A DNA stretch of 64,000 bases from assembly GCF_029784135.1 (NCBI RefSeq), contig NC_073744.1, forward strand, positions 35,168,061 through 35,232,060, given 5' to 3'. Below are positions 45,408 through 57,362 of the stretch, one piece after another. Within the stretch, counting starts at the first letter, position 1, and each line of letters starts with the position of its first letter. The DNA is from Toxorhynchites rutilus septentrionalis. Lineage: Eukaryota > Arthropoda > Insecta > Diptera > Culicidae. The notes under the pieces are model-generated. The model saw nothing but the letters and a program-made list of their open reading frames with translations, made no database searches and was not told the DNA's origin. A program made the translations under genes and the position numbers.

Positions 45408-46991
45408 CAGTGGGGGAAAATCCTATAAGCGCACTTGGGTTTTCTTTTCTGAAAATTCTAGATATATAGTAGATAAAACCATTCCTTTTTTACGTAGTGA
45501 TTTCCTAATGACTAAATGTGTACTAAATTTGTTGTTTAAGTCATCATTGGTGCAAACATATTTTTTTACTAAAAAATTTTTAAAATTTAGGTGCGAAATT
45601 CTCATAAGCGCAACTGGCATTTTAAATATTTTCCCACCAATATGTAAACATCTTGACCATTTTTTCAACACATCCTGGTAAGGTTGTAACGTGAGAACGA
45701 GTTAACCACAATCAGCTAAGCAGTGAAGTAGCGCAATTGAATTTGAACACGATGCCGAAAGGAAAGTTCTTGGACGAAACTGAGCGGAGATTAATAACCG
45801 AATTGAAGGATATTGGTTTCAGCAACCGAAAGATAGCAAAGAAGATCGATAGAGGAGAAACAGTGGTCCGGATTTTGTTCAAGAAGGGCCCAAAATATGG
45901 CATCAGAAGGAAGAATAAAAGTAACTGCAAAATTTCAAACCACGACCGGAACCGCATCATTCAGCTTGGGGAGACTGGAAAATTTAATGCTTCGGAAATA
46001 AAGCAAGAACTGGACCTTCCCATATCCAAACGACGTGTTTCCCAAATTTTGCGAGGATCTGGACGTCTGGTTTACACGAAGAAGGCAAAGAAACCAAACC
46101 TCACCCCAAGGCACATTAAAGAAAGATTGGATTTCGCTAAACAGCACATGGATTGGAAGGCAGAGTGGGATGAAGTGATCTTTTCCGACGAGAAAAAGTT
46201 CAATCTTGATGGTCCCGACTGCTGCGCGTATTATTGGCATGATCTACGAAAAAATCCCGAAGTGAAGTTGAGCAGGAATTTTGGTGGTGGAAGTCTCATG
46301 GTGTGGGCTGCGTTTTCAAGAAAAGGGAAGACTCCTCTCGCCACTATTTCGACAAGGATGAACTCCGACAACTATGTAGAGCTACTGGACAGTGTTTTGG
46401 TGCCATTTACAGAAGACATTATGGACGACAACTTCATCTTCCAGCAGGATAATGCTGCCATTCACGTAAGCAAGAAATCATGGTTTTCCGAAAGAAACAT
46501 TCAGGTTATGGACTGGCCAGCTCGTAGCCCGGATCTCAATCTCATCGAGAATCTCTGAGGAATCCTGGCAAGGCGAGTCTACAGTGGTGAACGTCAATTT
46601 GCAACAGTTCGCGAGTTGGAGAGATGTGTAAGGGACGAGTGGAGTAAAATTCCACATGAAATGTTGGATAATCTGATTGAGTCAATGCCAAACCGTGTCT
46701 ATAAAACTATTCTGAAAAATGGTAAACCAATCAAATATTGAATGCTGTCATTTTCATGTAAAAATCGTTCTTTGAGAATAAAGTCTGATGTGCGCTTATA
46801 AGAATTTCTACCTTGAAAACACGTTTTTCTCATTCTGAATAACTGTTGAGAATAGGATTGGGACTTCTCTTGGCAAGATAAACTTGATGTTCGAGGGTCA
46901 TTTAAATCCCATGAAAATATTTTGGAAATATATATCTAGTTAATCTCACAGCCAAAATATACATGTGCGCTTATAGGAATTTCTCGCACTG
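45408..46991 (+). mobile_element. Near-complete Tc1/mariner-type transposon, 1584 bp
   Basis: Ends CAGTGGGGGAAAATCCTATA and (inward from the right) CAGTGCGAGAAATTCCTATA continue as AGCGCAC on both sides. The same TCCTATAAGCGCACWTG motif recurs near 45590 and 46790, internal to each end, giving two repeats per terminus. It is flanked by TA, within an exact 11-base direct repeat TATAAACTATA on both sides. It contains one transposase gene with a single stop. It inserted into a Helitron-like copy, so it is the younger of the two. Confidence 0.85.
45752..46741 (+). pseudogene. Tc1/mariner transposase with one nonsense codon
   Basis: The cut-and-paste enzyme of the surrounding transposon. The first ATG after the leader is at 45752 and the frame runs 330 codons to TGA at 46739-46741, the usual length for the family. 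The only break is TGA at 46556-46558 (codon 269), where a Trp codon is expected just after LNLIENL. The N terminus has paired helix-turn-helix regions (LIGFSNRKIAKKI-like; SKRRVSQILRGSGRL). The DDE domain shows FSDEKKFN (first Asp), FQQDNAAIH (second Asp) and SPDLNLIENL (Glu). Only 32 residues separate the second Asp from the Glu, where Tc1 enzymes have 34. The tail after the stop is intact and ends KNGKPIKY. Confidence 0.85.
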
Positions 46992-47329
46992 TATAAACTA
47001 TATAAAAAAAATGAATCGCCAAATTTGTTGGTAAACGCAAAACTCGATAAAGGAATAGTTCGATTTGAGGTTTCTTCATTTTGTTATATTTTCTGTATCA
47101 AACATGTATTCCATGTAACGGAGAAACGTGTTATTTGCAAGTAATTGATGAATCTTGAGCGAGAATTGCGACGAGTTTTAGTAGAACTACTAAGAAATTT
47201 ATAATAAAATAAAATGGTCTATTAGTCTATTAGTTCTGCGAATGAATCCACAAACGCTCAGTAAGAAATCGTGAATGTTCGAAAGTATTCATATTCATTC
47301 CTGCGGGACGAAGTTTGCACACTAAACGA

Positions 47330-48100
47330 ATGCTCGAACGAAATCATGTAAACAAAAACAAAGAAAATTAATTGACAGATATTTGAATGAACACCGAGTC
47401 GGTAGTAATTCATATTTTGGCTCACCTATAAATGAACCTCTCACCCGCCTTCAAGAAAAGAGTAGGTGACTACGACCTGACTATAAACATCTTACGTCAT
47501 TCGCGGCGTAGAATAAAGGGGAGTATTTTTTCAAAGAAAACATGACAAAGTTGTTGTTGGAAAAACTCTTTCTCGGTAAAAAGTCCATCTTCCGATTTTC
47601 AATTTTTTTTTTGGAAAGAAATTAATATTTCATAAATATTTAGAAATATTTCTTTCCAAAAAAAAATTGAAAAAATATTTTGAAAATTAAGCATCAGTTA
47701 TGAGTGGACATTGAAGAGATTCCCGTGGACAAGTTCTTCAAAAACTTTGGCGATGCAGCATAGTATCGAGATTCTTCGGTAGTTGCTTATGGCGTGAACA
47801 CCACTTTGCAGGAAATCCATAGCTGAAAGCAATGTGGAAGAGAATGCAGAGTTTATTTACATAAACTAAGCTTTTTTGACATATTTTACGTAAAGGGGGA
47901 ATTACTCAGCCAGTATATTATCATCTTGAATATAGCATTCGAATCTCACAGTGTGCTTTCTGAGGGATCTTCGAAGCTCGTTCCCATCGATTTTTATTAA
48001 GTTAACGATGAATGAAATACAATCTTCTCATCGATAGTTATTCATATAAATTCAAACGAATGTTGTCCGTATATTAGATTAGGTTTGCGATGCAATAAAA
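47330..48100. other. AT-rich DNA without a supported gene
   Basis: Includes an inverted pair around 47600-47670 (TTTTTTTTGGAAAGAAATTA and its approximate complement) that can form a hairpin. Otherwise nothing is seen. Confidence 0.35.
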
Positions 48101-48158
48101 CACAATTCGCATATCGATAGTTGTTATTGAAATGAATGAACGCGAATGTTGTCCGTGT

Positions 48159-48300
48159 ACCACCCGACACGTCCACATTCAGCCGGTTCTGTCCGTGTGC
48201 ACCGGAAGAGCAGCAGCAGCAGCAACGAGAGCATCGTGGCCATCATCGAGGACACGGCAATGGCGGACGAGAGGATAATGTGTTGAATTGAAATATGCAT
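48159..48300 (-). CDS. Candidate first coding exon with signal peptide
   Basis: On the minus strand an ATG at 48298-48300 opens a frame beginning MHISIQHIIL, then SSAIAVSSMMATMLSLLLLL. This is a good signal peptide or signal anchor, followed by FRCTRTEPAECG. The local sequence is less AT-rich than its surroundings and has an AGC-rich patch. A possible but weak splice donor (GGTG then GTACAC) lies at 48160-48159. No downstream exon was identified. It could start a secreted or membrane protein gene, or be a chance hydrophobic ORF. Confidence 0.25.
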
Positions 48301-48399
48301 ACGGCATAAATCGCCATCTCGCTGCACTATGAAGCCTCGCTTGCTAAGCCTGAGTCCACAGCACTTGATGGCCGCAGTCGTCACGAGCTAGCGGTGCGT

Positions 48400-49980
48400 A
48401 TTAGGGAATTATTTCGAATTGAAATTCGATTACCGGAATCATTTTGATCGTTTTGCTCCATTCGGGTGTGCACTTCACCATCAAGTGTGCCCGGGAAAAC
48501 GGGATGGTTCAATGGCAAATTGGAGTTTTATTCCATCACCGATCAAATTGAGTTCCGTTTTTTAGCACACGATTTTTGAGTTAATTGCATTTTGAAAAAA
48601 TTCGGTAAGCTTCGGTCTATGAATTTTTTCTCGCCAGTAAGATTTTGATATCACTCCACTAACCCACCAATTTAGCTTGAATAACCAACCACCTCTTGCA
48701 GTGGTGAACCCCAATAATTACCATTATGAAAAACCATTCTCAACCGACAGGACACTAGCTGTGCCAACCCGCACCGGATCTTGCTAGTTGTGCCTTCGGG
48801 CAGCTGTCGTTTCCATTAACATTTCGCCAGTTTCATCATCCGGTGTTTTTTTTTCTCTGGTCTTTTCTGCCCACGCCTTTAGCTCCACCGCTGGACCAAA
48901 TTTTAGAGGCGTCCAAAGCCAAATCCGTTTTCACACCTAACTTTTCCCATTTTGCCAACCACGTGTGAATTTTTTTTTTCTTCCACGCTTCTGTATACAT
49001 TGTGGACGGGTTTTTTCCTCGTTGTTTCTCCCGTTGGTTTGGGAAATAAAAATATGATCACGTAGAGAAATCTCTGTCTCGCAACATTTATACGGTATGA
49101 AGTTGGCAAATTATTAACGAGATTGTACCAGACAAAAGTTCATTTATGGAACATGATGTTCTGCTGGTAGTTGCCCACCTTCCGATGGACTTTTATTCCG
49201 TTGTTTTTGTTCTGTGGGGTGCCGAAATCAAACGACGATTGAGTGAATAGACCAAACCATAACCAGCTGGGCATCATCTGTTGGGCGGTGACTGACTTAT
49301 ATCGAACAACTGATGGCTTCTTTCACTTGCGGGGAATTTGATACCGCTGACCGATGGCGATAGTCATCGCTCAATATGAAGACCATCACCAGCCATATTG
49401 AACAATTTTAGCAGAAGCACATGAGTCATGATGATCTGTGTTGGTTCACCGTTGACCTATATTTTACACGATTCACATCGATTGATCGAAGTTTTCCTTT
49501 CCGTTTTTTTCCATGCTAATTTAAACTTCTGACAATTGTTAGAGTGGAGTGTGTTAGTGTGTTAGTACTCACAGGACTTTTTCACGTTTTTGGTTCTGTT
49601 CTGCTCACACTCTCATAATTTCGTGCAAGTAACGGCAGTAAAACCGGGTTTATACGTTGTCAGTTACTCGGTTGGGAGTAAATGTCAAACGATCCGAAGA
49701 ATTACGAACGTACCCATACCATTAGAAATAAGTTCCAAGCTTCTTTTCTTCTTTTCTTCATCCCTTTTTTCTTTCACTCAAAAACAAACTCAAGTTCAAA
49801 AAACAAATGGGAGATTTTTCATTTTACCCATTTTTTGACATTGAGAATTTCTCAAGTGTCGACAATTAGGAAAAATGATGATGCACTCCAGTCGATTAAT
49901 GCTGATTTTTATCGCAGATTTTGATACTTCAAAGCACATGAAAGAATTCTCCAATTGTCTCTGCCCCATTGAGTTTCGAT
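48400..49980. other. Low-copy DNA without a supported gene
   Basis: Non-repetitive with respect to the window; only short ORFs. It could be intronic or intergenic. Confidence 0.35.
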
Positions 49981-49982
49981 GA

Positions 49983-50961
49983 TGTAGGGTAACACGGGGT
50001 GAGCTGGACCACACCTTTATCTCAAAAAGTCAACTTGGATTTTTTATAATGTCATTTTCTTTTATTATTGAACCGTATGTAACTAACGTAAAAAAACTTT
50101 GGTAAAATTCGACAGGTGGGAGGAGACGTTAGCTTGAACACAACAAGCACTTTGATTGTCAAAAAATGTGAGTTTTCCCATCGTGGGTTTAAGGTTTTTC
50201 CCGCTGATTAAACAAACTTTTCGTGTATTGTGCAGTAAAGTTCTGTTCGCCTACAGAAGAGGAACAATTTGATGCAGCGAAACTGTAAGTTTGATAACAA
50301 TAAATTAAATTAATTGCATTTTAATTTTTGCATGTTGTGTGGGGTGACATGGACAAGTTTCTGTGGGGAGAATTGGTCTACAGGTTTGAGGCTTTTCTTT
50401 GATCTATTTGATTCAAGATGTCACGGAATTACAAAAATAGGATGGGCAGACAACGTTGGAAGAAGGAGGAGCTCAAAAGAGCAACGCAGGCCATCAAGAA
50501 CGGATTTTCTTTAACCAACAACGAAAGTGTTTGAAAATGCTCGAACAACAGTGAAAAGATTCATGCAGAATTCGAGATGGTCTCAAACCAAATTTTTCTG
50601 GTCTGGAATCTGGCCAAGACACCTGGTATCGATCCCAGAACACTGTTACTGACTGTAACAGTATTCCAAAATACTTTACATAAACATAAGTATGTTTTTT
50701 TCGATGAAACACACACAGGACCAAATCACCCCACAGACGGTCCAAATCACCCCGCATCAAATTTTAATGTCCAAAAATCATCTCTTTTATTTTATGATAT
50801 ATTTGGTTGTTTGAAGCTTTATATAATGATTAAACATTATTGATTGAGAAAAAACAAGTGTAGCTCAGTATACAATGTGACATTTTTGATTTTGACCGTA
50901 TTGGTTTGGAAATATTAGGCGATTTGCTCAGGTGGTCCAAATCCCCCCCTTTTCCCCTACA
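49983..50961 (+). mobile_element. pogo-like non-autonomous element
   Basis: Left TGTAGGGTAACACGGGGTGA and right (read inward) TGTAGGGGAAAAGGGGGGAT share a GG..GGACCAC continuation (GAGCTGGACCACACC; GATTTGGACCACCTG). A fragment of a pogo-type DNA-binding domain lies inside. The catalytic domain is missing. Confidence 0.5.
50418..50640 (+). pseudogene. pogo/Tigger transposase, N-terminal HTH fragment
   Basis: From the ATG at 50418 the frame reads MSRNYKNRMGRQRWKKEELK, then RATQAIKNGFSL and a stop at 50532-50534. In another frame the segment continues with ARTTVKRFMQNSRW. The pattern (RNYKRK..R..W....L..A..A...G.S, then a TLRRRV-like recognition helix) is the Psq-type helix-turn-helix of pogo/Tigger and jerky proteins. 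It is frameshifted and lacks the rest. Confidence 0.55.
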
Positions 50962-51275
50962 TACCGGCAGATGACAGGCAGATGGAACTCATCGAAACGC
51001 AGTGTGATTTAGAGTTGCGTGACAAATTTGAAAACCATGATGTCTTGGATTTCCAGATTTGTTCCAAAACTAATAAAACATGTTCATTTTATTACTTCTT
51101 TGTTTGAATCCACAAATATTTGTTAGCAATTGTTTCAGTTATGAAAGAAATTGAATCGAAGTCAAGGAACAGAATCACTGACTCTCACATTCAAGCTGAT
51201 TTAGATAAAATGGCTCAAGAAAAGTAGTTCGAGTGAAATCGAAAAGGGGTTGGAGTATGTATAGAATTTTCTATA

Positions 51276-53052
51276 CACCCTTACCTCGCTATACGACCGC
51301 CCTTTATACGGAATTTCGCTATAACGGCCCTCTTCAATTAAGGCACGTTTTCGATTTACGGCCTAAAATGTTTCGCTATATCGGCAATAATTTTTTTTTC
51401 AATGTCGATATGTCTACATGCAAACTCTTTTATATTTCCTCTTGTTTACGAGCTTTATTTAGTGTGTGGTTTAAACTTGTCTGTGAGTGTTTTACTTGGA
51501 AAAATAGGAAACACAAAAGGGTGGGTTTTATCGATGATATAACCGCAAGGTTGACGTGGGACTACCGTTGTCTTAGTAAGCATTTGTATTGTATTGAATA
51601 AATTATCGATTGGACGAAACAATTTTCGAATTCAGTTGAATTCAACATATTTGCTTTGTAAGTAAAAAGTTTGAACAGTTGCCATGTAAAATCAATTCAT
51701 GCATTGTAATAGATTGTGTTCTACGTTTCAAGTAAATTTGATGACCGTCCTTTTACGTTTGATATGATGCCTATGACTACCAAAATATGTGAACGTAAGA
51801 ATTATCAATCGATCATTGTATTTTACCTTTCCCTTTGAAATTATTGCACATCTCATGTTTACGTAATTCTCGAACCGCGGAAGTTCATTCACCTCTAGTA
51901 TCTGAAATGATGATTTTCCCAGGCTTCTCAGTTTGGAAGATCGTTTTAGGGAAACATATTCCGGTTTGCAAAAAGCCAAGCGAGTACAAAAATACTCCCG
52001 ACTTGCATGTATTTGCAAAGCGGATTTCCCCAGGCACATTGATTTAGAAGTCCGTGTTAGGGAAACACAGCTCGGTAGGAACAAAAATCTCCCCAGCTTG
52101 AAAGTATATTCGCAAAGAGGATTCCCACAGGTACATCGATTTTGAAGTCTGTGTTGGAGAAACTGTAAATCGGGTCAATCAAAACTTGGCAGTTAGGGCG
52201 TTTAGATAACGCTTGACATTTTACAATTATTCAATTGTTTATCTCATGAAAAATAAAATTTTATTAATTGTGATAAACGCGTAGAAATATTTCCTATCAA
52301 TTGATACAATCTACAATCTTTCCGATCTATTGAGGAATGTTCGAGTTATAAGCATTCGAAATCTTTCATTTTTTTCCTGCATGTTCTGTGCTTAGGTTTC
52401 CATTTCACCCCCATATACTCCGGTTAGACGTAGTCCAACGAAAATAGAGACATTTTTGGTATGTAAGTACAAATGTGTGTATGCATAAATATAAAATTTG
52501 TAATTGTATTTTTGTAAAAAAAATATTTTATAATTTTTTTTCAGACAAAATGCCGCCGAATCGATTATCGATTTCGGAGACTGATAAAAAGAGTTGTTGG
52601 TAATCAGTCACGCTGGGAAGTAAACTAAATCGAAACATTGAGCTTAAATTTTGCGTAGGGTAGTTTTTCGTAGGAATCAAAATTTTCAAGAAAAGTCCCG
52701 TTAGAGAATTCGAGATGGCCATTTTTATTGGCAATCTAGTATAAATACACATATTTCATGTGACATGAAGTTGTTTCATTTTTGTTTATATATTATTGGT
52801 GGTTTTTTGAGTCTATTGTTATTTTATGTACAAATATATGTACTTGTTATGTAGGTATATTTGATTTAAACGAAAATATTTTTTTCCAAATGCAATTTGA
52901 ATGATGAACCATGTTACATATTCAACAAATTTGGAACCGATCCGATTGAAATTGTATGAATTTCTATTATAATAATTGATTCCTTATACGGCTTTTCGCT
53001 TTGCGGTCAAGCTTCGTGGAACCTATCTAGGCCGTAAAGCGAGGAATGGGTG
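51276..53052. mobile_element. TA-flanked element with pogo-like ends
   Basis: Left CACCCTTACCTCGCTATACG and right (read inward) CACCCATTCCTCGCTTTACG are followed by GACCGC and GCCTAG. Both are flanked by TA (51274-51275 and 53053-53054). A T-rich splice-acceptor-like stretch ends TTTTTTTTCAG before ATGCCGCCG near 52550, perhaps the remnant of a transposase start. A terminal-palindrome element (51519-52439) is nested inside. Confidence 0.6.
51519..52439 (-). mobile_element. Terminal-palindrome element, reversed complete copy
   Basis: Begins with GGGTTTTATCGATGATATAA CC (the inverted stem-loop) and GGTTGACGTGGGACTACC. It ends with GGTTAGACGTAGTCCAAC at 52421-52439. The interior has decayed units containing GTTAGGGAAACA and ATTTCCCCAGGCACAT, and it is collinear with 29485-30033. 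Confidence 0.55.
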
Positions 53053-53439
53053 TATTATGAAGTTTATCCATCCATATGGATCACGCTGCCCGTTAACTTA
53101 GAAGAAAGCTGACAATTTTTGTACATAATTATTATGGCACTGAAGTGCAATTTAAATTATGAATTTATTTTTACGCAATGAAATTCATTCTGAGATCACT
53201 GTAATGTAATCTAGCGAGGATAAGGAACCGAGGCGCCCTCAAGCCGCTGAGGTAACGCAATACAAGTCGGCGGCCTTAACCTCGTTGAATGGGGGCTTCG
53301 CCGCATTAATTTGATCTCAGAATAAATTTCATTCATTCATCTGTTTCGAATTTCCCCATTACAAATCTCAAATCTCAAATCTTACTTCGTAACTTCGTAA
53401 CAGAAGATTCGACAAAACTGATTCTGATTTGTCGAAATT

Positions 53440-53590
53440 TTTGTTTTTTCATTCAGGTAAATGTCGCATTCGGGTAAATGTTGCATTCAGGTATTTGTTA
53501 CATTCGGGCAATTGTTCATTCGGGTATTTGTCGCATTCGGGTATATGTCCATTCGGATATATGTTGCATTGGGGTAAATGTGCTTCTCAG
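53440..53590 (+). repeat. CATTCGGGTAAATGT tandem array
   Basis: About eight ~16-18-base units of the same family as the foldback arms at 41525 and 44275. The ~50 bases before it (AGATTCGACAAAACTGATTC) also match 44225-44270, so this is a single detached arm. Confidence 0.6.
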
Positions 53591-53739
53591 GGCTAGAGGC
53601 CAATGAACTGAAGAAGTTTAAACCCAAATACGGAATGGAATGACATGAAACCACAGTTACGAGCAGACATTACTCATGCCTAATGTTGATTTCATACACA
53701 CTGGGGTGGCAGCGAATGTCAAATTTCGAAATCCGACCA

Positions 53740-53880
53740 TGTACATTTTGTTTATTGGCCCAAAAAAAATGACCTGTGCAAAGTTTCAGCTCAATCGAAC
53801 ATGATTTAGGGGTGCCTCAGAGCGCTCAAAGTTTTGATTTTTTGATCCTCGAAAATCTTCCAAGGCGAAATTTAGAAAAT
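53740..53880. repeat. Copy of an internal block of the 10485-11828 element
   Basis: Reverse complement of about 10735-10880, including GTGCAAAGTTTCAGCTCAAT and CAAAGTTTTGATTTTTTGAT. Only part of the element is present. Confidence 0.6.
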
Positions 53881-54151
53881 CGAAACACCACTGTTGGACC
53901 GTCCAGAGCTGAAGAGACATGGAAAGACATTCACGAATCGCTGCCAGTGAAAACCCCGTCCCGTTGTTCCGCCCGGTGAGCTACCTGTTACCCAACACCT
54001 AAAATCCACGTAAGAATCGTGATTAGGTGCGGCACTGATTTCCTTCATAAGCTCCGTTACAAACACTAATTACCGTAATATGCTCTGAGGGAACATAAGA
54101 GAAAAGTGTGAGCTGAGGGAGAGATGTGATATTGCACTGGCCTTTTTTTAC

Positions 54152-54245
54152 GCGTTAATTGGAAAATGAGCGTATAAAACGGCGTTAATTGGAAAATCCG
54201 CGTAAAAAAACCGCGTTAATTGGAAGATCCGCGCAAAAAAAACCT
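54152..54245 (+). repeat. Three ~31-bp tandem repeats
   Basis: GCGTTAATTGGAAAATCCGC units start at 54152, 54182 and 54213, each followed by GTAAAAAAACC or a close variant. No inverted partner was found nearby. Confidence 0.65.
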
Positions 54246-54292
54246 TATGTAAAAAAAACAAAAACACTGTATTTGAGAAAATTGAATTTTAA

Positions 54293-54535
54293 CCTTCCTA
54301 TACTCGCGCATACAGACCGAGAATTAATAGGGGGGGGGGGGGGGGGGCTGAATTAAATGACTATCAAAACTAAATAAAGTACATGAAAAAATATGTTATC
54401 AAGTTTTTTCATTCAATTATATCTTTTTCTTTAAAGAGATACCAATATCGCCTAAAATACACAAAAGCAATATTACAGAGACAAGCACAGTCTGTGAGTA
54501 TACGAGTTACGATTTTTTGCGCGAGTACAGGAGGG
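54293..54535. mobile_element. piggyBac-type MITE, 243 bp, with poly-G
   Basis: TTAA at 54289-54292 is followed by CCTTCCTATACTCGCGC. The right end, GCGCGAGTACAGGAGGG, is followed by TCAA, a decayed TTAA. The subterminal CAGACCGAGAATTAAT matches the other members. A run of 18 G lies at 54330-54347. Confidence 0.6.
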
Positions 54536-54654
54536 TCAAGTGTTATTTTCGAAATAAAATTAAAATAAAAAATACTTTTTCCATTTAACAATTATAAACT
54601 AAAATATTGCGGATGACAAATCAATTGCACCAACCGTTCCTGCGATATTTTTTT

Positions 54655-56048
54655 GGCGTAGGATTACGTCTTTCGGGAACATATTGGGGTACAAATTGAA
54701 AATAGAAAATCTAGCACATCGTGAAATTTGTCCAATTTTAAACGTTCATTGCTCAGCCATTTCATGATGGATTGGTGAAAATTTTGCGTCAATCGTTTTC
54801 GGTACTCCAGAACAATTTTTTATATTGAAGAAAATAATATATGTCATGAAACTAACTATTGAATAATTGAAAAATCTCAACCACTATCCTAACGGAAAAA
54901 CCCACTTCTGATTGGTCGAAATTGACGACACATGCGGCGAGTCCCTAACAGAGACATCAAAACCAAGCTGCCTAGAGGAAATCGGCATTGCAAATATATA
55001 AAAGTAGGGGGAACTTTTGTTCCAAACCAAGCTGCCTGGGGGAAATCGACATTGCAAGTACATGAAAGTAGGCGAAAATTTTGCTCCTCCCGAAATGTGT
55101 TCCCTAACAGAGATATCAGAACTGAGGTGCCCGGGGGGAATCGGCATAGCAAATATTTTTGTGTCGGGGACATTTTTATATTGTAAGTAAAGTGAGTGAC
55201 ACGATTAATTCCAGCAAACAAGATTTAAATTTGGAACTTTAATGTTGGTTGCTTCGTGAAATTTCATATCAATGACCGATCGTGTAATGTGAAAAATTTT
55301 GCACAAGTGTAAGTGTGATATTATATATGGTAGCAGTTGTGTTAAAAATAACTTGATATATGAAACGATTTATTTCAATTTTCATAAATAAAAACCAAGG
55401 TGTGTTCCGGCTCGAGAATGGGTCGTTTGGTTTAAACTGTCTGTTTTGTTGTGTTCATTTTCACCCAAGGAAAGTTTATATGGCGAGAAAAATTGGAAAA
55501 GTGAAGAAATATTAGAAAAAGTTATTTCCCATATGTTCTACGTATAGTATTAGTTGTTGTTAGTCCAATTAAAATTCGCATTGGGTTGAATAAACACTCA
55601 GAAAGTAATAATTATAAAAGAAAATTACCTTTTCTATTTCAAATATGTTTTCTTTATATTGAGGTAACATATTTTTACTGATGAGAAAAATTGATTATTT
55701 TATATTACATTGGTGAGTTTTTTTTTCTTCAGTTCATCCATACATAACACAGGAGGCATCTCGTCTAGGATCACAGAGTGCAGTTTTCATCATATCTCGT
55801 TCCACTTCGGTATCTTTTATCTGATACGCACCATCCAACAACTGTTTACCATCATTCTGTCATCATCACTCGATAAACACTGGTGGAGTGAACAAACAAC
55901 ACCCAACAACCAAACAAAACGTCCCTTTTCAGAGCCACCAAATCATTATCAAAGAGTTTAACAATGTAATTCTTCAAACATATCCAAAATCAACAGATAG
56001 TCTAACGTAATCCTACGTCAACTATGCGGTCGTGTCTCGGACACAACC
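54655..56048 (+). mobile_element. Terminal-palindrome element with 95-bp tandem repeats, copy 2
   Basis: Left GGCGTAGGATTACGTC and right GTAATCCTACGTCAAC, followed by the GGTCGTGTC / GACACAACC stem. It is collinear with 42713-44142 throughout. Tandem units start near 54963, 55027 and 55122; the first has a ~30-base deletion. A minus-strand ORF of 110 codons crosses the repeats and is probably a by-product. Confidence 0.75.
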
Positions 56049-56049
56049 C

Positions 56050-57280
56050 TCCTGTGACTTTTTATATATTCAAGCAATCTTAGCTTAGGCCCTTCTCAAA
56101 AGTAAGGCTAGAGTCAAAATGGCAAAACAAATGATACAAATTGTCCTCTTTGGTCATAAAGAATGCGTCTACAAAATTTGAGCCAAATAGAAAAATACGA
56201 AAATATTTTATTTGTAAAAATCGTGGAACAGCTCTAAAATTATTTCGTGATAGAGCTGTTTTTTTCAAACAGATCCAAACTGCAGATTTGCGATTAAAAA
56301 TTATAAGAGCAGCATGTTTCATTCCCTTGTGTGACAGTTTCTGGGGCAAAAACAGAAGTGTCAATGAGGTTGACAATGAAGTTGACAAACAACAATATTG
56401 TTTTCTCATTTCGAAATGGCGATCGATCGTTGAAGAACACTTACACTCCAATTCAGTACGCCTTGTACCACGTTTCCACGATAGCTGTGTTCCGTCACTG
56501 GAGTACCTTTACATTTGACTTGAACTTGTCCTAAAGATGACTTAGAGTTTTCTTCTAGATTGGTACGTAGATGAACGTAAGCAGCATTCAAATATGAAAA
56601 TATGTTGCTGTAAATTATTCTCAATCTCAATTTTCAAACGTCCAACCAATCGTTGTCACGTTGTCTTGAACAGAGTACGGAATGCCAACTATGTTAAATG
56701 TTAAATAAAATAGTACATAGCTTCTTGAGTGTTGTTAAATAGAAGATACCGATAAATTTATTGAGGGAAAAAATCTTCAAGTTTATTAGTTCAGTCAAAA
56801 CCCAGGCTCAATCGTGTACTGCAAACTATTATTTTGATCAAACTAATTTTTGATCTTCACTTCCGAAGCAAATGTATCAAGGTAGTCTTCGTAAGACGGA
56901 TGGAAGTAGAAAAGCCGAAAGCTGCACTCGAAAGCCAAACAAATTTCAATTAATTTCACACAACCATTTCCCAAAACTTTGGATCACTTCAAAAGAACGA
57001 AATCAAATTATGGAATAACCCAACAAATTGAGAATCTTTCCCTGGCTTCCGATAGCAAACTCGGCCGAGTTTCTCAGTTTGTAGGGCACTTGTTTGCGAA
57101 CGAAATTAAAAGTCTATTAGAAAGATACCAAATTGATTTCTCTCGGAGAGGAGCACAAACGGATAGTTCCTACCATAAATGCAGTTCGGTTGAGTTAAGG
57201 GGCCCAGTCGTAAACTACGAACAAATTCTCGTGTTGGTGGAACCTTAACCCGGTATCAAATAACCCTGCTCAAATATAGA
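56050..57280. other. DNA without a supported gene
   Basis: Two overlapping ORFs of ~124 codons on opposite strands (56080-56518) and one of 89 codons (56979-57248) have no recognised domain. Nothing else is seen. Confidence 0.3.
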
Positions 57281-57362
57281 AATATTTCAATTAATTTACA
57301 GTAGTTTATTGGACTACCAGTCTGACATTCCACGTGCCCTCCGAGGAGAAGAAAACATACCC

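Larger units (their letters stand above)
45000..47318 (+). mobile_element. Helitron-like copy 3, split by a Tc1-type element
   Basis: 45000-45407 matches the minisatellite and following region of 20780-21160. After the insertion the similarity resumes at 46992 and runs to GACGAAGTTTGC near 47318, where the copy is truncated before the CTAG end. Confidence 0.6.

Noticed and set aside
56080..56518. Opposing ~124-codon ORFs
   Set aside because: They mirror each other on opposite strands, with no family resemblance or good context.
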